A DNA stretch of 64,000 nucleotides from Burkholderia cepacia GG4 (lineage in GTDB: Bacteria; Pseudomonadota; Gammaproteobacteria; Burkholderiales; Burkholderiaceae): the NCBI RefSeq assembly GCF_000292915.1, contig NC_018513.1, forward strand, positions 1,612,001 to 1,676,000, read 5' to 3'. How positions within the stretch are numbered: the first letter of the stretch is position 1; each line of letters starts with the position of its first letter. Of this stretch, positions 40,024-50,534 are shown in pieces. A program made the translations under genes and the position numbers. The notes under the pieces were generated by a model. That model was not told the origin of the DNA. It made no database searches and worked only from the letters and a program-made list of their open reading frames with translations.

Positions 40024-40554
40024 TCATTCGTCCTTCAGGTACTTCGTGAGCCACAGGCTCTGCAGGATGATGAACACGACCATCGCCCCCGTCGTGCCGA
40101 ACAGCTTGAAGTTCACCCACTGCGATTCGGTGTAGTTGTGCACCACGTACAGGTTCGCGACGCCGAGCACCGCGAAGAACAGCGCCCAGGCGACGTTCAG
40201 CTTGTCCCACACGGGGTGCGGCAGCGTGAGCTGCTTGCCCATCATCTTCTCGATCAGGTTGTTGCCGAACGCATAGCGCGCGGCGAGCAACCCGACCGCA
40301 AACAGCCAGTACAGCACAGTCGGTTTCCATTGAATGAATTTTTCGTCATGCAGGACGAGGGTGGCGCCACCGAAGACGACGATCACGCCGAGACTGACCC
40401 ACAGCATCGTGTCGACCTTCCGGTGCCGGAAGGCGACCCAGGCGACCTGGGCCAGCGTCGCGACGATCGCGACGGCGGTGGCGGTGAAGATGCCCCAGAC
40501 CTTGAAGGCGGCGAAAAACAGGATGATCGGAAACAGATCGAACAGGAATTTCAT
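40024..40554 (-). CDS. yciB: Inner-membrane septation protein A (YciB/IspZ family)
   Basis: 176-residue membrane protein with about five hydrophobic helices ([92 protein letters not shown]). Family signatures are [13 protein letters not shown] and [17 protein letters not shown]. In enterics YciB acts with the cell-elongation and division machinery. First gene of the yciB-bolA-parvulin operon. Confidence 0.95.
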   Translation of the reverse strand: MKFLFDLFPIILFFAAFKVWGIFTATAVAIVATLAQVAWVAFRHRKVDTMLWVSLGVIVVFGGATLVLHDEKFIQWKPTVLYWLFAVGLLAARYAFGNNLIEKMMGKQLTLPHPVWDKLNVAWALFFAVLGVANLYVVHNYTESQWVNFKLFGTTGAMVVFIILQSLWLTKYLKDE

Positions 40555-40570
40555 GGCGCTCGCAGCTGCG

Positions 40571-40597
40571 TGAAAGGCCGCATCGCGCGGCCTTTCA
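40571..40597 (-). terminator. Hairpin between msrB and yciB
   Basis: 10-bp stem TGAAAGGCCG (40571-40580) with CGGCCTTTCA (40588-40597), 7-base loop, in the 124-base gap between msrB and yciB. T run is poor. Confidence 0.45.
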
Positions 40598-40678
40598 CCG
40601 TTGTAGGGACCCGCCAGGCGCCACCGTCCGGGATCGGGGCAGCCGGGGAGGCTGGCCGACCGATCCGTCCGGTGCCGC

Positions 40679-41110
40679 TCATTCGTTTTCGGGTCGGGAC
40701 TCGAAGTTTAACGCAGCCGAATTGATGCAGTACCGCAATCCGGTCTGGTCGCGCGGGCCGTCCTCGAACACGTGGCCGAGATGCGCGCCGCAATGGTTGC
40801 AGCGGACCTCGACGCGCACCATGCCGTGCGAGCGGTCGAGCTTCTCGTCGATCACCTCGCCGTTCAGCGGCTTGAAGTAGCTGGGCCAGCCGCAGCCCGA
40901 GTGGAACTTGGCGCCGGATTCGAACAGCGGCGTGCTGCAGACGATGCATTTGTAGATGCCGGCGTCTTCGGTGTCGGTGTATTCGCCGGTGAACGCGCGC
41001 TCGGTCGCCGCATGCTGCGTGACCTCGTATTGCATCGGCGTGAGCCGGCTGCGGAGTTCGGCGTCGTCCTTCCGGTACGGAAAGGTCTTGTCGTCGGAAT
41101 CGTGTGACAT
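40679..41110 (-). CDS. msrB: Peptide-methionine (R)-S-oxide reductase
   Basis: 143-residue enzyme repairing methionine-R-sulfoxide. Structural zinc is held by Cys55/Cys58 (KCIVCST) and Cys104/Cys107 (RCNHCGAH). The catalytic Cys128 is in [10 protein letters not shown]; Cys73 in SGCGWPSYF is a plausible resolving partner. Start ATG 41110 with GGAGAA upstream. It is 38 bases after selO on the same strand, a link between two redox-protective proteins. Confidence 0.97.
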   Translation of the reverse strand: MSHDSDDKTFPYRKDDAELRSRLTPMQYEVTQHAATERAFTGEYTDTEDAGIYKCIVCSTPLFESGAKFHSGCGWPSYFKPLNGEVIDEKLDRSHGMVRVEVRCNHCGAHLGHVFEDGPRDQTGLRYCINSAALNFESRPENE

Positions 41111-41148
41111 GTGGGGGTTCTCCTGATCGGTCGGTCGGGTCGTGCGGG

Positions 41149-42717
41149 TCACGACGAGCAGCTCACTTCGAGCGACCCGGCCCAGTCGGGCGGCAATGCC
41201 GCATACGCTTCATGTTCCGGTTGTTCGTCGAACGGCCGGCGCAGTACCTGCGCGAGTCGCTCGACTTCGGAAAAATCCTTTTCCTTCGCGCGCCGGATCG
41301 CGACTTCGGCCAGATGGTTGCGCAGCACGTATTTCGGGTTCACGCGGTTCATCGCGGTGGCACGGGCCACGTCGTCGCGTGTTTCCTCGGACAGCCGCGC
41401 GCGGTAGAGGTTCGCCCACGCGTCGAACGCGTCGCGATCGATGAACAGGTCGCGCACCGGCGCGTCGCGGCTCGCGTCGTGCTTCGACAGCTGCGCGAGC
41501 CGGCGGAACGTCAGCGTGAAGTCGGCACGGCTCGCATGCATCGTTTCGAGCAGCTTGTTCGCGAGCTCCGCGTCGTTCTCGCGTTCGAGCTCGAGGCCGA
41601 GCTTCGCGCGCATCGCGCGCTCGAGCGCGGGGCCGAAGCGTTCCGGAAACTTCGCGAGCACGGCCTGCGCGTCCTCGACCGCGCGCTCGGCGCGCGCATC
41701 GTCGTCGGCGATCCCGTGCTGCAGCCCGATCAGCGGCAGCAGCGCCTGCGCGAGGCAGTAGCAGTTCCAGTGTGCGATGCGCGGCTGCATCCGGTACGCG
41801 TAGCGGCCGCTCGTGTCGGAGTGGTTGCAGATGTGGTTCGCATCGAACGCATCGACGAAGCCGAACGGGCCGTAGTCGATCGTCATGCCGAGGATCGACA
41901 TGTTGTCGGTGTTCATCACGCCGTGGCAGAAGCCCACCGCCTGCCATTGCGCAACGAGGTCGGCCGTGCGCAGCGTCGCGGCTTCGAGCAGCGCGAGGTA
42001 CGGATCGTCGGCGTCGCGGCATGCCGGATAGAAGCGGTCGATCACGTGATCGGCGAGCTGGCGCAGCAGGTCGGGGCGATCGTTCGAGAAGAAGTGCTCG
42101 AAGTGGCCGAAGCGCACGAAGCTCTCCGACACGCGCGTGACGACGGCCGACGTCTCGATCTCCTCGCGCACCACCGGCTGGTCGGAGCCGATCACCGTGA
42201 GCGCGCGCGTGGTCGGAATGCCGAGGTGATGCATCGCTTCCGAGCACAGGAATTCGCGGATCGACGAACGCAGCACCGCGCGGCCGTCGCCCATTCGCGA
42301 ATACGGCGTGCGGCCACCGCCCTTGAGTTGCAGTTCGTAGCGCTGGCCGTCGGCGCCGGACAGTTCGCCGATCGTCAGCGCGCGGCCATCGCCGAGCTGG
42401 CCGGCCCACACGCCGAACTGGTGACCGGAATACACCGACGCATACGGCATCGCGTGCGCGGGCCAGTCGCGCGTCGGGTTGCCGGCGAACAGCTCGGCGA
42501 ATCCGGGTTGTGCCGCGAGCGATGCCGGTAGTCCGAGCAACTGCGCGACTTCGTCGGAAAAGCCGACCACGTACGGCGCGGGTAGCGGCGCGGCCGGCAG
42601 CCGCGTATGAAACGCATCGCCGAGCTGCACGAACGCGCCTTCGGCTGGCGCGCCGAGCGTGGCGGCGAGGTCGGGGAGGGTGTCAGCCATAGCGGCTGCG
42701 CTTCGGGAAAACGACAT
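41149..42717 (-). CDS. selO: Protein adenylyltransferase SelO
   Basis: 522-residue pseudokinase-fold enzyme that AMPylates protein Ser/Thr/Tyr residues, known to respond to oxidative stress. Family blocks: [71 protein letters not shown], and [25 protein letters not shown] with the catalytic-loop acidic residues. It ends LEVSCSS: the C-terminal cysteine takes the place of selenocysteine in eukaryotic SelO. Start at 42717; MADTLP at 42690 is an alternative. First gene of selO-msrB. Confidence 0.95.
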   Translation of the reverse strand: MSFSRSAAAMADTLPDLAATLGAPAEGAFVQLGDAFHTRLPAAPLPAPYVVGFSDEVAQLLGLPASLAAQPGFAELFAGNPTRDWPAHAMPYASVYSGHQFGVWAGQLGDGRALTIGELSGADGQRYELQLKGGGRTPYSRMGDGRAVLRSSIREFLCSEAMHHLGIPTTRALTVIGSDQPVVREEIETSAVVTRVSESFVRFGHFEHFFSNDRPDLLRQLADHVIDRFYPACRDADDPYLALLEAATLRTADLVAQWQAVGFCHGVMNTDNMSILGMTIDYGPFGFVDAFDANHICNHSDTSGRYAYRMQPRIAHWNCYCLAQALLPLIGLQHGIADDDARAERAVEDAQAVLAKFPERFGPALERAMRAKLGLELERENDAELANKLLETMHASRADFTLTFRRLAQLSKHDASRDAPVRDLFIDRDAFDAWANLYRARLSEETRDDVARATAMNRVNPKYVLRNHLAEVAIRRAKEKDFSEVERLAQVLRRPFDEQPEHEAYAALPPDWAGSLEVSCSS

Positions 42718-42870
42718 GTTGAGCGCCTCTGGGTAAGCCGATATTGTAAGGCGGCGCCGCGCCGCCCGCATGGCGGCCCGCGCGCCGTGCGCCACAGCTG
42801 TCCGGGCCGTGGACAGGCGCGCCGCTCGCAGGCTGGTCACCGATTCGCGTCCTTCAGGGAGAACAAGACG

Positions 42871-44514
42871 ATGGGTAAGCCGTTGCTGGGCCAGATGATG
42901 GACATGCCGTTGCTGGTGTCGTCGCTGATCGCGCATGCCGCGCGTTATGCGGGCGACACGGAGATCGTGTCGAAGCGCGTGGAAGGCGACCTGCATCGCT
43001 ACACGTACCGCGACTGCGAGCAACGCGCAAAGCGGCTCGCGCAGGCGCTCGCCCGGCTCGGCGTCGAATCCGGCGACCGCGTCGGCACGCTGGCCTGGAA
43101 CGGCTACCGGCACCTGGAGGCGTATTACGGGATCGGCGGGATGGGCGCCGTGTGCCACACGATCAACCCGCGTCTGTTTCCCGAGCAGATCGCGTACATC
43201 ATCAATCACGCGGAAGACCGCTACGTCTTCTTCGACCTCAATTTCGCGCCGCTCGTCGACGCGATCGCGCCGCAGTGCCCGCACGTGCAGGGCTGGATCG
43301 CGATGACGGACGCCGCGCACCTGCCGTCCGGCGCGACGCCGTACCGGTGCTACGAAACGCTCGTCGAAGCGGAGGACGGCCGCTATGACTGGCCGCGCCT
43401 CGACGAGCTGCAGGCGTCGGGCCTGTGCTACACGTCGGGCACGACCGGCAATCCGAAGGGCGTGCTGTATTCGCATCGCTCGACCGTGCTGCACGCCTAC
43501 GGCGCCGCGCTGCCCGACGCGATGAACCTGTCGGCGCTGGACGCCGTGCTGCCCGTCGTGCCGATGTTCCATGTGAACGCGTGGGGGCTGCCGTACGCGG
43601 TGCCGCTCACGGGCGGCAAGCTCGTGCTGCCCGGCAAGGATCTCGACGGCAAGTCGCTGTACGAACTGATGGAGGCCGAACGCGTGACGTTTTCCGCGGG
43701 CGTGCCGACCGTGTGGCTTGGCCTGCTGAACTACATGCGTGAGGCCGGCGTGCGTTTCTCGACGCTGAACCGTACGGTGATCGGCGGCTCCGCGTGCCCG
43801 CCCGCGATGCTGCGCACGTTCGAGGACGAATACGGCGTGCGCGTGATCCACGCGTGGGGGATGACCGAGCTGTCGCCACTCGGCACGCTCGCGAAGCTCA
43901 ACTGGGCGCAGTCGCAGCGGCCGCTCGACGCGCAGCGCAGGCTGCTGGAGAAGCAGGGGCGCGTGATCTGCGGCGTCGACATGCGGATCGTGGGCGACGA
44001 CGGGCGCGAGCTGGCGTGGGATGGCGTCGCGTTCGGCGAACTGCAGGTGCGTGGGCCGTGGGTGATCGATCACTACTTCAAGAGCGATACGTCGCCGCTG
44101 TCGGACGGCTGGTTCCCGACCGGCGACGTCGCGACGATCGACCCCGACGGCTTCCTGCAGATCACCGACCGCAGCAAGGACGTGATCAAGTCGGGCGGCG
44201 AGTGGATCAGCTCGATCGACATCGAGAACGTCGCGATCGCGCACCCGGGCGTCGCCGAGGCCGCGTGCATCGCGTGCGCACACCCGAAATGGACCGAACG
44301 TCCGCTGCTCGTCGTGGTGCCGCGCGAGGGCGCGAACCTGAGCCGCGACGTGCTGCTCGCGTTCTACGAGGGCAAGGTCGCGAAGTGGTGGGTGCCCGAC
44401 GACGTCGTGTTCGTCGAATCGCTGCCGCACACCGCGACCGGCAAGCTGCAGAAGCTGAAGCTGCGCGAGACGTTCCGCGACTACGTGCTGCCGACGGCGG
44501 TCTGCGAGCCGTAA
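42871..44514 (+). CDS. AMP-dependent acyl-CoA synthetase (medium-chain/DmdB-like)
   Basis: 547-residue acyl-CoA ligase of the ANL superfamily. ATP-binding motif [29 protein letters not shown], the adenylate site [54 protein letters not shown], and the catalytic Lys in the tail [15 protein letters not shown]. Closest named relatives are medium-chain fatty acid and 3-methylmercaptopropionate (DmdB) ligases; the true acid is not determinable. ATG at 42871 has AGGGAG upstream. Heads the degradation cluster that runs to 48685. Confidence 0.9.
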   Translation: MGKPLLGQMMDMPLLVSSLIAHAARYAGDTEIVSKRVEGDLHRYTYRDCEQRAKRLAQALARLGVESGDRVGTLAWNGYRHLEAYYGIGGMGAVCHTINPRLFPEQIAYIINHAEDRYVFFDLNFAPLVDAIAPQCPHVQGWIAMTDAAHLPSGATPYRCYETLVEAEDGRYDWPRLDELQASGLCYTSGTTGNPKGVLYSHRSTVLHAYGAALPDAMNLSALDAVLPVVPMFHVNAWGLPYAVPLTGGKLVLPGKDLDGKSLYELMEAERVTFSAGVPTVWLGLLNYMREAGVRFSTLNRTVIGGSACPPAMLRTFEDEYGVRVIHAWGMTELSPLGTLAKLNWAQSQRPLDAQRRLLEKQGRVICGVDMRIVGDDGRELAWDGVAFGELQVRGPWVIDHYFKSDTSPLSDGWFPTGDVATIDPDGFLQITDRSKDVIKSGGEWISSIDIENVAIAHPGVAEAACIACAHPKWTERPLLVVVPREGANLSRDVLLAFYEGKVAKWWVPDDVVFVESLPHTATGKLQKLKLRETFRDYVLPTAVCEP

Positions 44515-44537
44515 GCGCGAGGCCGGCGACGGCCCGC

Positions 44538-44595
44538 AGCACGATCGCCCGATCCGGCCCCCGGATCGGGAAAATTCAAATTGAACGATCGTGCT
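44538..44595. repeat. Nested inverted repeats before the hydratase/dehydrogenase gene
   Basis: Outer arms AGCACGATCG (44538-44547) and CGATCGTGCT (44586-44595); directly inside, a 10-bp hairpin CCCGATCCGG (44548-44557) with CCGGATCGGG (44561-44570). The outer right arm overlaps the -35 region of the promoter at 44581, so it may bind a repressor. Confidence 0.55.
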
Positions 44596-44610
44596 TTTTC
44601 GTTGTATGCT
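44581..44610 (+). promoter_or_regulatory. Putative promoter for the hydratase/dehydrogenase-nicotinamidase-thiolase genes
   Basis: TTGAAC (44581-44586), 18-base spacer, TATGCT (44605-44610), 87 bases before the ATG at 44697. Confidence 0.55.
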
Positions 44611-44696
44611 GCCTCCGTTCGATCCGGACATGCGGCCGTTCGACCGCGCACAATGAAGCGCAGCCACCCCGGCGCGCGATGCATGGAGGCAGGCAG

Positions 44697-46781
44697 ATGG
44701 CAGTGGATTACTCGACTCGCGACGGCGTGGCCGTCATCACGCTCAACAATCCGCCCGTCAACGGGCTCGGCCTGTCGACGCGCCAGGGCGTCATGGACGC
44801 GCTCGATCGCGCCGCGCAGGATCCGTCGGTCACGGCGATCGTGCTGACCGGCGCGGGCCGCGCGTTCTCGGGCGGCGCCGACATCACCGAATTCAATACC
44901 CCGAAGGCCCTGCAGGAGCCCACGCTGCACACCGTGATCCGCGCGGTGGAGGCGAGCGCGAAGCCGGTCGTCGCGGCGCTGCACAGCGTCGTGATGGGTG
45001 GCGGGCTGGAGCTTGCGCTCGGCGCGCACTATCGCATCGCGGCGCCGGGTGCGCAGGTCGCGCTGCCGGAAGTGAAGCTCGGCCTGTTGCCGGGCGCGGG
45101 CGGCACGCAGCGGCTGCCGCGCGCGGTGGGACTCGAAACCGCGCTGAACATGATCGTGTCGGGCGCGCCGGTACCGTCCGAGCAACTCGCCAGCAGCGGG
45201 CTGTTCGACGAAATGGCAGACGGCGACCTGCTCGACGCGGCCGTCGCATTTGCGCGCAAGGTCGGCACGCAGAAGGGGCCGCATCCGCGCGTGCGCGATC
45301 GCAAGATCGTCCACGAGAATGCCGCGGGCTTCATCCAGTTCGCGCGCAATTCCGCGCAGGCCGCCGCGCCGAATTTCCCCGCACCGCACAAGTGCATCGA
45401 CGCGATCGAGGCCGGCGTGCTGAACGGCTTCGACAAGGGCAGCGTCGCCGAACGCGACGGCTTCGTGGCGCTGATGATGACGCCGGAAAGCCGTGCACTG
45501 CGGCATGCGTTCTTCGGCGAGCGCGCGGCGAGCAAGATTCCCGACGTGCCGGCCGATACGCCGGTGCGCGAGATTCGTCGCGTCGGCGTGATCGGCGCCG
45601 GCACGATGGGCGGCGGGATCGCGATGAACTTCGTCAACGCGGGCCTGCCCGTCACGCTGCTCGAGACGAAGCAGGACGCGCTCGACCGCGGGCTCGCGAC
45701 AATCCGCAAGAACTACGACGCGCAGGTGAAGAAGGGCAAGCTCACGCAGCAGAAGCTCGATGCGCGCATGGCGTTGATCACGCCGACGCTGTCCTATGAT
45801 GACCTGAAGGATGCCGACCTGATCGTCGAGGCCGTGTTCGAGGAACTCGGCGTGAAGGAGCAAGTGTTCGGCCGGCTCGACGCCGTGGCGAAGCCGGGCG
45901 CGATCCTCGCGTCGAACACGTCGACGCTCGACGTCGACAAGATCGCCGCGTTCACGAAGCGTCCGCAGGACGTGGTCGGCATGCACTTCTTCAGCCCCGC
46001 GAACGTGATGAAGCTGCTCGAGGTCGTGCGCGGTGCGCAGACCGCGAAGGACGTGCTCGCGACCGTGATGGCGGTGGCCAAGAAGATTCGCAAGACGGCG
46101 GTCGTGTCAGGCGTGTGCGACGGCTTCATCGGTAACCGGATGATCGAGCAGTACATCCGCCAGGCGCTCTTCATGCTCGAGGAAGGCGCGCTGCCCGCGC
46201 AGGTCGATCGCGCGATCGAGAAGTTCGGTTTCGCGATGGGCCCGTTCCGGATGAGCGACCTCGCCGGCAACGACATCGGCTGGGCGATCCGCAAGCGCCG
46301 CTATGTCGAGCAGCCCGATCTGCAGTACTCGAAGATCGCCGACCGCCTGTGCGAGCAGGGCCGCTTCGGCCAGAAGACGGGCGGCGGCTGGTACGACTAC
46401 GTGCCGGGCGAGCGCAAGGCGAAGCCGTCGGCGCTCGTCGACGAGATGGTCGTCGCGTATTCGAAGGAGCGCGGCGTCGAGCGGCGCAAGATCGGCGACG
46501 ACGAGATCGTCGAGCGGCTCGTATTCGCGCTCGTCAACGAAGGCGCGAAGATTCTCGAGGAGAAGATCGCGTCGAAGGCGTCCGACATCGACATGGTCTA
46601 TCTGACGGGCTATGGCTTCCCGCTGTGGCGTGGCGGCCCGATGCTGTACGCGGACATGGTCGGTCTTTACAACGTCGAGCGGGCGATCCGCCGCTATGCG
46701 GCCGCGCCGAACGGCGACGCATGGCAGCTCGCGCCGTCGATCGTCGAACTGGCAAAGGCTGGACGCGGATTCAACGGCTGA
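44697..46781 (+). CDS. Fused enoyl-CoA hydratase / 3-hydroxyacyl-CoA dehydrogenase
   Basis: 694-residue bifunctional beta-oxidation enzyme. Hydratase half about 1-190 with oxyanion segments [15 protein letters not shown] and [20 protein letters not shown] and the [15 protein letters not shown] loop. Linker about 190-290. Dehydrogenase half about 292-480 with [29 protein letters not shown] (NAD binding) and catalytic [18 protein letters not shown], then two C-terminal helical domains. Order matches FadB/FadJ/PaaH-type fusions. Start supported by GGAGG seven bases upstream. Its own promoter lies in the 182-base gap. Confidence 0.95.
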   Translation: MAVDYSTRDGVAVITLNNPPVNGLGLSTRQGVMDALDRAAQDPSVTAIVLTGAGRAFSGGADITEFNTPKALQEPTLHTVIRAVEASAKPVVAALHSVVMGGGLELALGAHYRIAAPGAQVALPEVKLGLLPGAGGTQRLPRAVGLETALNMIVSGAPVPSEQLASSGLFDEMADGDLLDAAVAFARKVGTQKGPHPRVRDRKIVHENAAGFIQFARNSAQAAAPNFPAPHKCIDAIEAGVLNGFDKGSVAERDGFVALMMTPESRALRHAFFGERAASKIPDVPADTPVREIRRVGVIGAGTMGGGIAMNFVNAGLPVTLLETKQDALDRGLATIRKNYDAQVKKGKLTQQKLDARMALITPTLSYDDLKDADLIVEAVFEELGVKEQVFGRLDAVAKPGAILASNTSTLDVDKIAAFTKRPQDVVGMHFFSPANVMKLLEVVRGAQTAKDVLATVMAVAKKIRKTAVVSGVCDGFIGNRMIEQYIRQALFMLEEGALPAQVDRAIEKFGFAMGPFRMSDLAGNDIGWAIRKRRYVEQPDLQYSKIADRLCEQGRFGQKTGGGWYDYVPGERKAKPSALVDEMVVAYSKERGVERRKIGDDEIVERLVFALVNEGAKILEEKIASKASDIDMVYLTGYGFPLWRGGPMLYADMVGLYNVERAIRRYAAAPNGDAWQLAPSIVELAKAGRGFNG

Positions 46782-46824
46782 CGGCGCGCGTGACAGCACG
46801 ATCGGGCCTGCAAGGAGAAACGCA

Positions 46825-47457
46825 ATGAAACGCACTGACGACGTGCTGCTCGTGATCGACGTGCAGTACGACTTCATGCCGGGCGGCGCACTCGCGGTGC
46901 CGGACGGCGACGCGGTCGTGCCGGTGATCAACGCGCTCGCGCAACGCTTCGACCAGGTCGTGCTGACGCAGGACTGGCACCCGCGCGAGCACGTGTCGTT
47001 CGCAGCGAACCATCCGGGGCGCAAGCCGTTCTCGACGCTCGCGCTGCCGTATGGCGAGCAGGTGCTGTGGCCCGTGCACTGCGTGCAGGACACTGAAGGC
47101 GCGGCGCTGCATCGCGACCTGGACATCCCGCACGCACGGCTCGTGATCCGCAAGGGCGGCGACGCGCAGGTCGACAGCTATTCCGCGTTCGTCGAAGCCG
47201 ATCGCACGACGCGCACGGGACTCGCCGGCTATCTGCGCGAGCTCGGCGCGAAGCGCGTGTGGTGTTGCGGGCTCGCGACCGACTATTGCGTCGCGTGGTC
47301 CGCGCTCGATGCGCGCGCGGCGGGCTTCGAGGCCGTCGTGATCAACGACGCGTGCCGTGCGATCGACCTGAACGGGTCGCTCGCGCACGCATGGCAGCAG
47401 ATGCAGGCGGCGGGCGTCACACATGTGACGTCCGCCGGCGCGCGCCCGACGGCGTAG
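46825..47457 (+). CDS. pncA: Nicotinamidase
   Basis: 210-residue cysteine amidohydrolase converting nicotinamide to nicotinate in NAD salvage. Catalytic triad by pattern: Asp12 (VIDVQYDF), Lys110 (RLVIRKGGD), Cys155 ([10 protein letters not shown]). Metal ligands Asp50 and His52 in TQDWHPREH and His86 in WPVHCVQ. AAGGAG precedes the ATG. It sits inside a beta-oxidation cluster (43-base gap before, 49 after), where NAD demand is high. Confidence 0.94.
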   Translation: MKRTDDVLLVIDVQYDFMPGGALAVPDGDAVVPVINALAQRFDQVVLTQDWHPREHVSFAANHPGRKPFSTLALPYGEQVLWPVHCVQDTEGAALHRDLDIPHARLVIRKGGDAQVDSYSAFVEADRTTRTGLAGYLRELGAKRVWCCGLATDYCVAWSALDARAAGFEAVVINDACRAIDLNGSLAHAWQQMQAAGVTHVTSAGARPTA

Positions 47458-47506
47458 CGCATTCCCATTCGATGCAGGACATGAAGCAGGACCGAAGGAG
47501 ACTCGC

Positions 47507-48685
47507 ATGACCGAAGCCGTAATCGTATCGACCGCACGCACGCCTCTGGCGAAATCGTGGCGCGGCGCATTCAACATGACGCACGGCGCGACGCTCGGCG
47601 GCCACGTGGTCGCGGCCGCGCTCGAACGCGCGAAGCTGGATCCGGCGCGCATCGAGGACGTGATCATGGGCTGCGCGAACCCCGAAGGCGCGACCGGCGC
47701 CAACATCGCAAGGCAGATCGCGCTGCGCGCGGGGCTGCCGGTGACCGTGCCGGGGATGACGGTGAACCGTTTCTGTTCGTCCGGGCTGCAGACGATCGCG
47801 CTGGCCGCACAGCGGATCATCGCCGGCGAGGGCGACGTGTATGTTGCGGGCGGTGTCGAATCGATCTCGTGCGTGCAGAACGAGATGAACCGCCACATGA
47901 TCCAGGAAGGCTGGCTCGTCGAGCACAAGCCGGAGATCTACTGGAACATGCTGCAGACGGCCGAGAACGTCGCGAAGCGCTATGGAATCCCGAAGGAGCG
48001 GCAGGACGCGTACGGCGTGCAGTCGCAGCTGCGGGCCGCGGCCGCGCAGGAAGCCGGGCGCTTCCGCGACGAGATCGTGCCGATCACCGTGCGCGCGGGC
48101 ATCGCCGACAAGGCGACGGGCCGCTTGTTCACGCAGGACGTGACGGTGTCCGCCGACGAGGGCATCCGGCCCGACACGACGCTCGAGGGCGTGTCGAAGA
48201 TCCGTTCGGCCGTGCCGGGCGGCGTGATCACCGCGGGCAACGCGAGCCAGTTCTCGGACGGTGCGTCGGCGTGCGTGGTGATGAACGCGGACGTCGCGCA
48301 GCGCGAAGGGCTGCAGCCGCTCGGCGTGTTCCGCGGCTTCGCGGTGGCCGGTTGCGAACCGGACGAGATGGGGATCGGCCCGGTGTTCGCGGTGCCGAAG
48401 CTGTTGAAGCAGGCGGGGCTGAAGGTCGACGACATCGGCCTGTGGGAGCTGAACGAAGCATTCGCGGTGCAGGTGCTGTACTGCCGCGATACGCTCGGGA
48501 TTCCTGACGACCGCCTGAACGTGAACGGCGGCGCGATCGCGGTCGGCCATCCATATGGCGTGTCGGGCGCGCGCCTGACCGGCCATGCGCTGATCGAAGG
48601 CAAGCGGCGCGGCGTGAAATACGTGGTCGTCACGATGTGCATCGGCGGCGGGCAGGGCGCGGCCGGCCTGTTCGAAATCATCTGA
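47507..48685 (+). CDS. Acetyl-CoA C-acyltransferase (thiolase)
   Basis: 392-residue thiolase that cleaves 3-ketoacyl-CoA. Nucleophile Cys90 in [16 protein letters not shown], His in [19 protein letters not shown], second Cys in [28 protein letters not shown] is the fourth conserved block. GAAGGAG precedes the ATG. It completes the activation-hydration-oxidation-thiolysis set with the genes at 42871 and 44697; an acyl-CoA dehydrogenase is not in the window. Confidence 0.95.
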   Translation: MTEAVIVSTARTPLAKSWRGAFNMTHGATLGGHVVAAALERAKLDPARIEDVIMGCANPEGATGANIARQIALRAGLPVTVPGMTVNRFCSSGLQTIALAAQRIIAGEGDVYVAGGVESISCVQNEMNRHMIQEGWLVEHKPEIYWNMLQTAENVAKRYGIPKERQDAYGVQSQLRAAAAQEAGRFRDEIVPITVRAGIADKATGRLFTQDVTVSADEGIRPDTTLEGVSKIRSAVPGGVITAGNASQFSDGASACVVMNADVAQREGLQPLGVFRGFAVAGCEPDEMGIGPVFAVPKLLKQAGLKVDDIGLWELNEAFAVQVLYCRDTLGIPDDRLNVNGGAIAVGHPYGVSGARLTGHALIEGKRRGVKYVVVTMCIGGGQGAAGLFEII

Positions 48686-49000
48686 TTTTGTTGCGTGCTG
48701 GCCGCCGTGGCCTGATTGGGCGGAAGCGGCGGCCGCGAAGTCAAAATCGGCGCTATCCGAACGCGATTCGTAAAAATGGGGAAGCAAACGGCGTGCGTTC
48801 AATGCTGCCGTTTCCCCTTACTTGTCAAACGAATTGCCGCACCTATACTTGCTCTGACATTTGCCTTTCGGCGAGATGGGCCAGTGCGTGTGTCGCACCG
48901 ACGCGCGCGGCGCGTCTAGGGTAGCCGGTGCGGACGATGCATCGTGCGGTTCCGGTACCGTTGACGTTCAAACGACGCAGCAGACCGAACGGGGACCAAA
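48686..49000. other. Intergenic region and leader before the diguanylate cyclase
   Basis: 315 bases without a gene. It holds a bulged GC stem-loop near 48779-48817, a strong promoter at 48822-48849, and a roughly 145-base leader with two short hairpins (48884-48898 and 48900-48916). Confidence 0.6.
48822..48849 (+). promoter_or_regulatory. Promoter of the diguanylate cyclase gene
   Basis: TTGTCA (48822-48827), 16-base spacer, TATACT (48844-48849). One of the best sigma70-type matches in the window. Confidence 0.65.
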
Positions 49001-50401
49001 TTGAGCACGACCTATACAACCGGGGAGCCGCCGCGCGTCGTCAGCGCGGCCGCGAGGCTCTACGCAAAGTGCCTGCTGGTCGGATTCGCATTGCTGCCGG
49101 CCTATCTCATTGCCTATCTGTGGTTTTTCAGCGACCCGCACGTCGTGTTCGAGAGCCACGCATTCCATGAAATCGCGATCGCCGCCGCGACCCTCGAGGG
49201 CGCATTCGTCACCTATGTGACATGGGTCTGCTACCGGTCGTCTGGCGAGCCGCTGCTGCGCTGGCTGACGCTTGGCTTTCTCGGCTTCGCGATGATCTAT
49301 GCGCTGCACGGCCTCTTCACCGGGATGGCGCACCACAATATCTGGCTGTTCCTGCTGTACGGGCCCGCGTCGCGGCTCGTGATGTCGATCCTGCTGCTGA
49401 CGGGCCTGCTGTCGTATTCGCAACCGCCCGATCGCGCCGAGAAGCGCACGCGCGTGCGAACGTGGCTGCCGTGGATCGCGTTGTTCGCGATCATCAACGT
49501 GGCGGTCGCCTACATCGCATATTCGCCGATCGCCGGCGCGGTGGGCACGCGGATGTCGATGGAAGGCGGCGCGCTCGTGTTTTCGCTGTTGAACGTCGGC
49601 ATGCTGCTCGCGCGGCGGATCCGTTCGCCGCTGATGGTGATCTACGGCGTGTCGATCATGGCGTTCGCGCTGTCGTCGCTCGCGTTCATGCTCGGCAAGC
49701 CGTGGAACCACATGTGGTGGCTCGCGCATGCGATCTTCGCGGGCGGGTTCTTCCTCCTCAGCTACGGCGTCGTGCAGGCGCTGCAGACGACACGCTCGTT
49801 CTCCGCGATCTACAGCCAGGAAGACCTGATGAGCCGCCTGTCGGAATCGATGGCGCGCGCCGAGAGCGCGCTGCAGGAGTTGCGGCGCACGAACCAGAAG
49901 CTCGAATACATGGCCGCGACCGATCCGATGACGGGCGCGTCGAACCGCCGCCAGTTCATCGCGCAGGTCGAGCGCGAGATCGTGCGGGCGGAGCGCGACG
50001 GCACGCCGTTTTGCCTGCTGGCGCTCGATCTCGACAACTTCAAGAACATCAACGACGCGTACGGGCACCAGATCGGCGACGAGGTGCTGCGCGGCGTCGT
50101 GCGCCAGTGCCTCGAGGCGATCCGTCCGGCCGGTGCGCTCGCGCGGGTCGGTGGCGAGGAGTTCATGGCACTGTTGCCCGAGATGCCGCTCGAAGGCGCC
50201 CGGATGACGGCCGAGCGCGTGCGTTCGTCGATCGCGAGTTCGCCGTTCGGGCTGGATTTCAAGCGCGTGCAGGTGACGGTCAGCGTCGGCGTCGCGCAGT
50301 ACGGCGTCGACGGGAGCACGGTCGATGCATTGCTGCGGGCGGTCGACGAACGGCTGTATCAGGCAAAGCGGGACGGGCGCAATCGCGTGGTTGCGCATTG
50401 A
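49001..50401 (+). CDS. Membrane-anchored diguanylate cyclase (GGEEF)
   Basis: 466 residues; TTG start with GGGGA eight bases upstream. The N-terminal sensor has about seven to eight membrane helices (first LLVGFALLPAYLIAYLWFF; last FAGGFFLLSYGVVQAL, ending about 260) and resembles MASE-type integral sensors. A coiled segment (about 272-303) leads to the GGDEF domain, 304-466. The catalytic signature is GGEEF at 384-388 with LDLDNFKNINDAYGHQIGD for metal binding, so it should make cyclic di-GMP. The usual inhibitory I-site RxxD five residues before the signature is RPAG (375-378), so product inhibition through that site is unlikely. Confidence 0.9.
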   Translation: MSTTYTTGEPPRVVSAAARLYAKCLLVGFALLPAYLIAYLWFFSDPHVVFESHAFHEIAIAAATLEGAFVTYVTWVCYRSSGEPLLRWLTLGFLGFAMIYALHGLFTGMAHHNIWLFLLYGPASRLVMSILLLTGLLSYSQPPDRAEKRTRVRTWLPWIALFAIINVAVAYIAYSPIAGAVGTRMSMEGGALVFSLLNVGMLLARRIRSPLMVIYGVSIMAFALSSLAFMLGKPWNHMWWLAHAIFAGGFFLLSYGVVQALQTTRSFSAIYSQEDLMSRLSESMARAESALQELRRTNQKLEYMAATDPMTGASNRRQFIAQVEREIVRAERDGTPFCLLALDLDNFKNINDAYGHQIGDEVLRGVVRQCLEAIRPAGALARVGGEEFMALLPEMPLEGARMTAERVRSSIASSPFGLDFKRVQVTVSVGVAQYGVDGSTVDALLRAVDERLYQAKRDGRNRVVAH

Positions 50402-50490
50402 CGAGCGTGCGCCGCGGATTCGGCAAGGTGATATGCGCGGAGGCGCCGTCATGGCGCGATGCGCCCCCGGTTTCGCGCGGATACTGAATG

Positions 50491-50527
50491 AAGCCCCGCA
50501 GGCGGACACAACTGCGGGGCTTTCGTT
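50491..50527 (+). terminator. Terminator after the diguanylate cyclase gene
   Basis: 10-bp stem AAGCCCCGCA (50491-50500) with TGCGGGGCTT (50513-50522), 12-base loop, then TCGTTTT. Confidence 0.75.
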
Positions 50528-50534
50528 TTACTGG

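Noticed and set aside
42718..44667. Upstream extension of the selO frame through the acyl-CoA ligase gene
   Set aside because: The extension is antisense to a clear acyl-CoA ligase and is not SelO-like; selO begins at 42717.
43794..44696. N-terminal extension of the hydratase/dehydrogenase frame
   Set aside because: It overlaps the acyl-CoA ligase in another frame and is Arg-rich; the GGAGG-supported ATG at 44697 gives the normal start.
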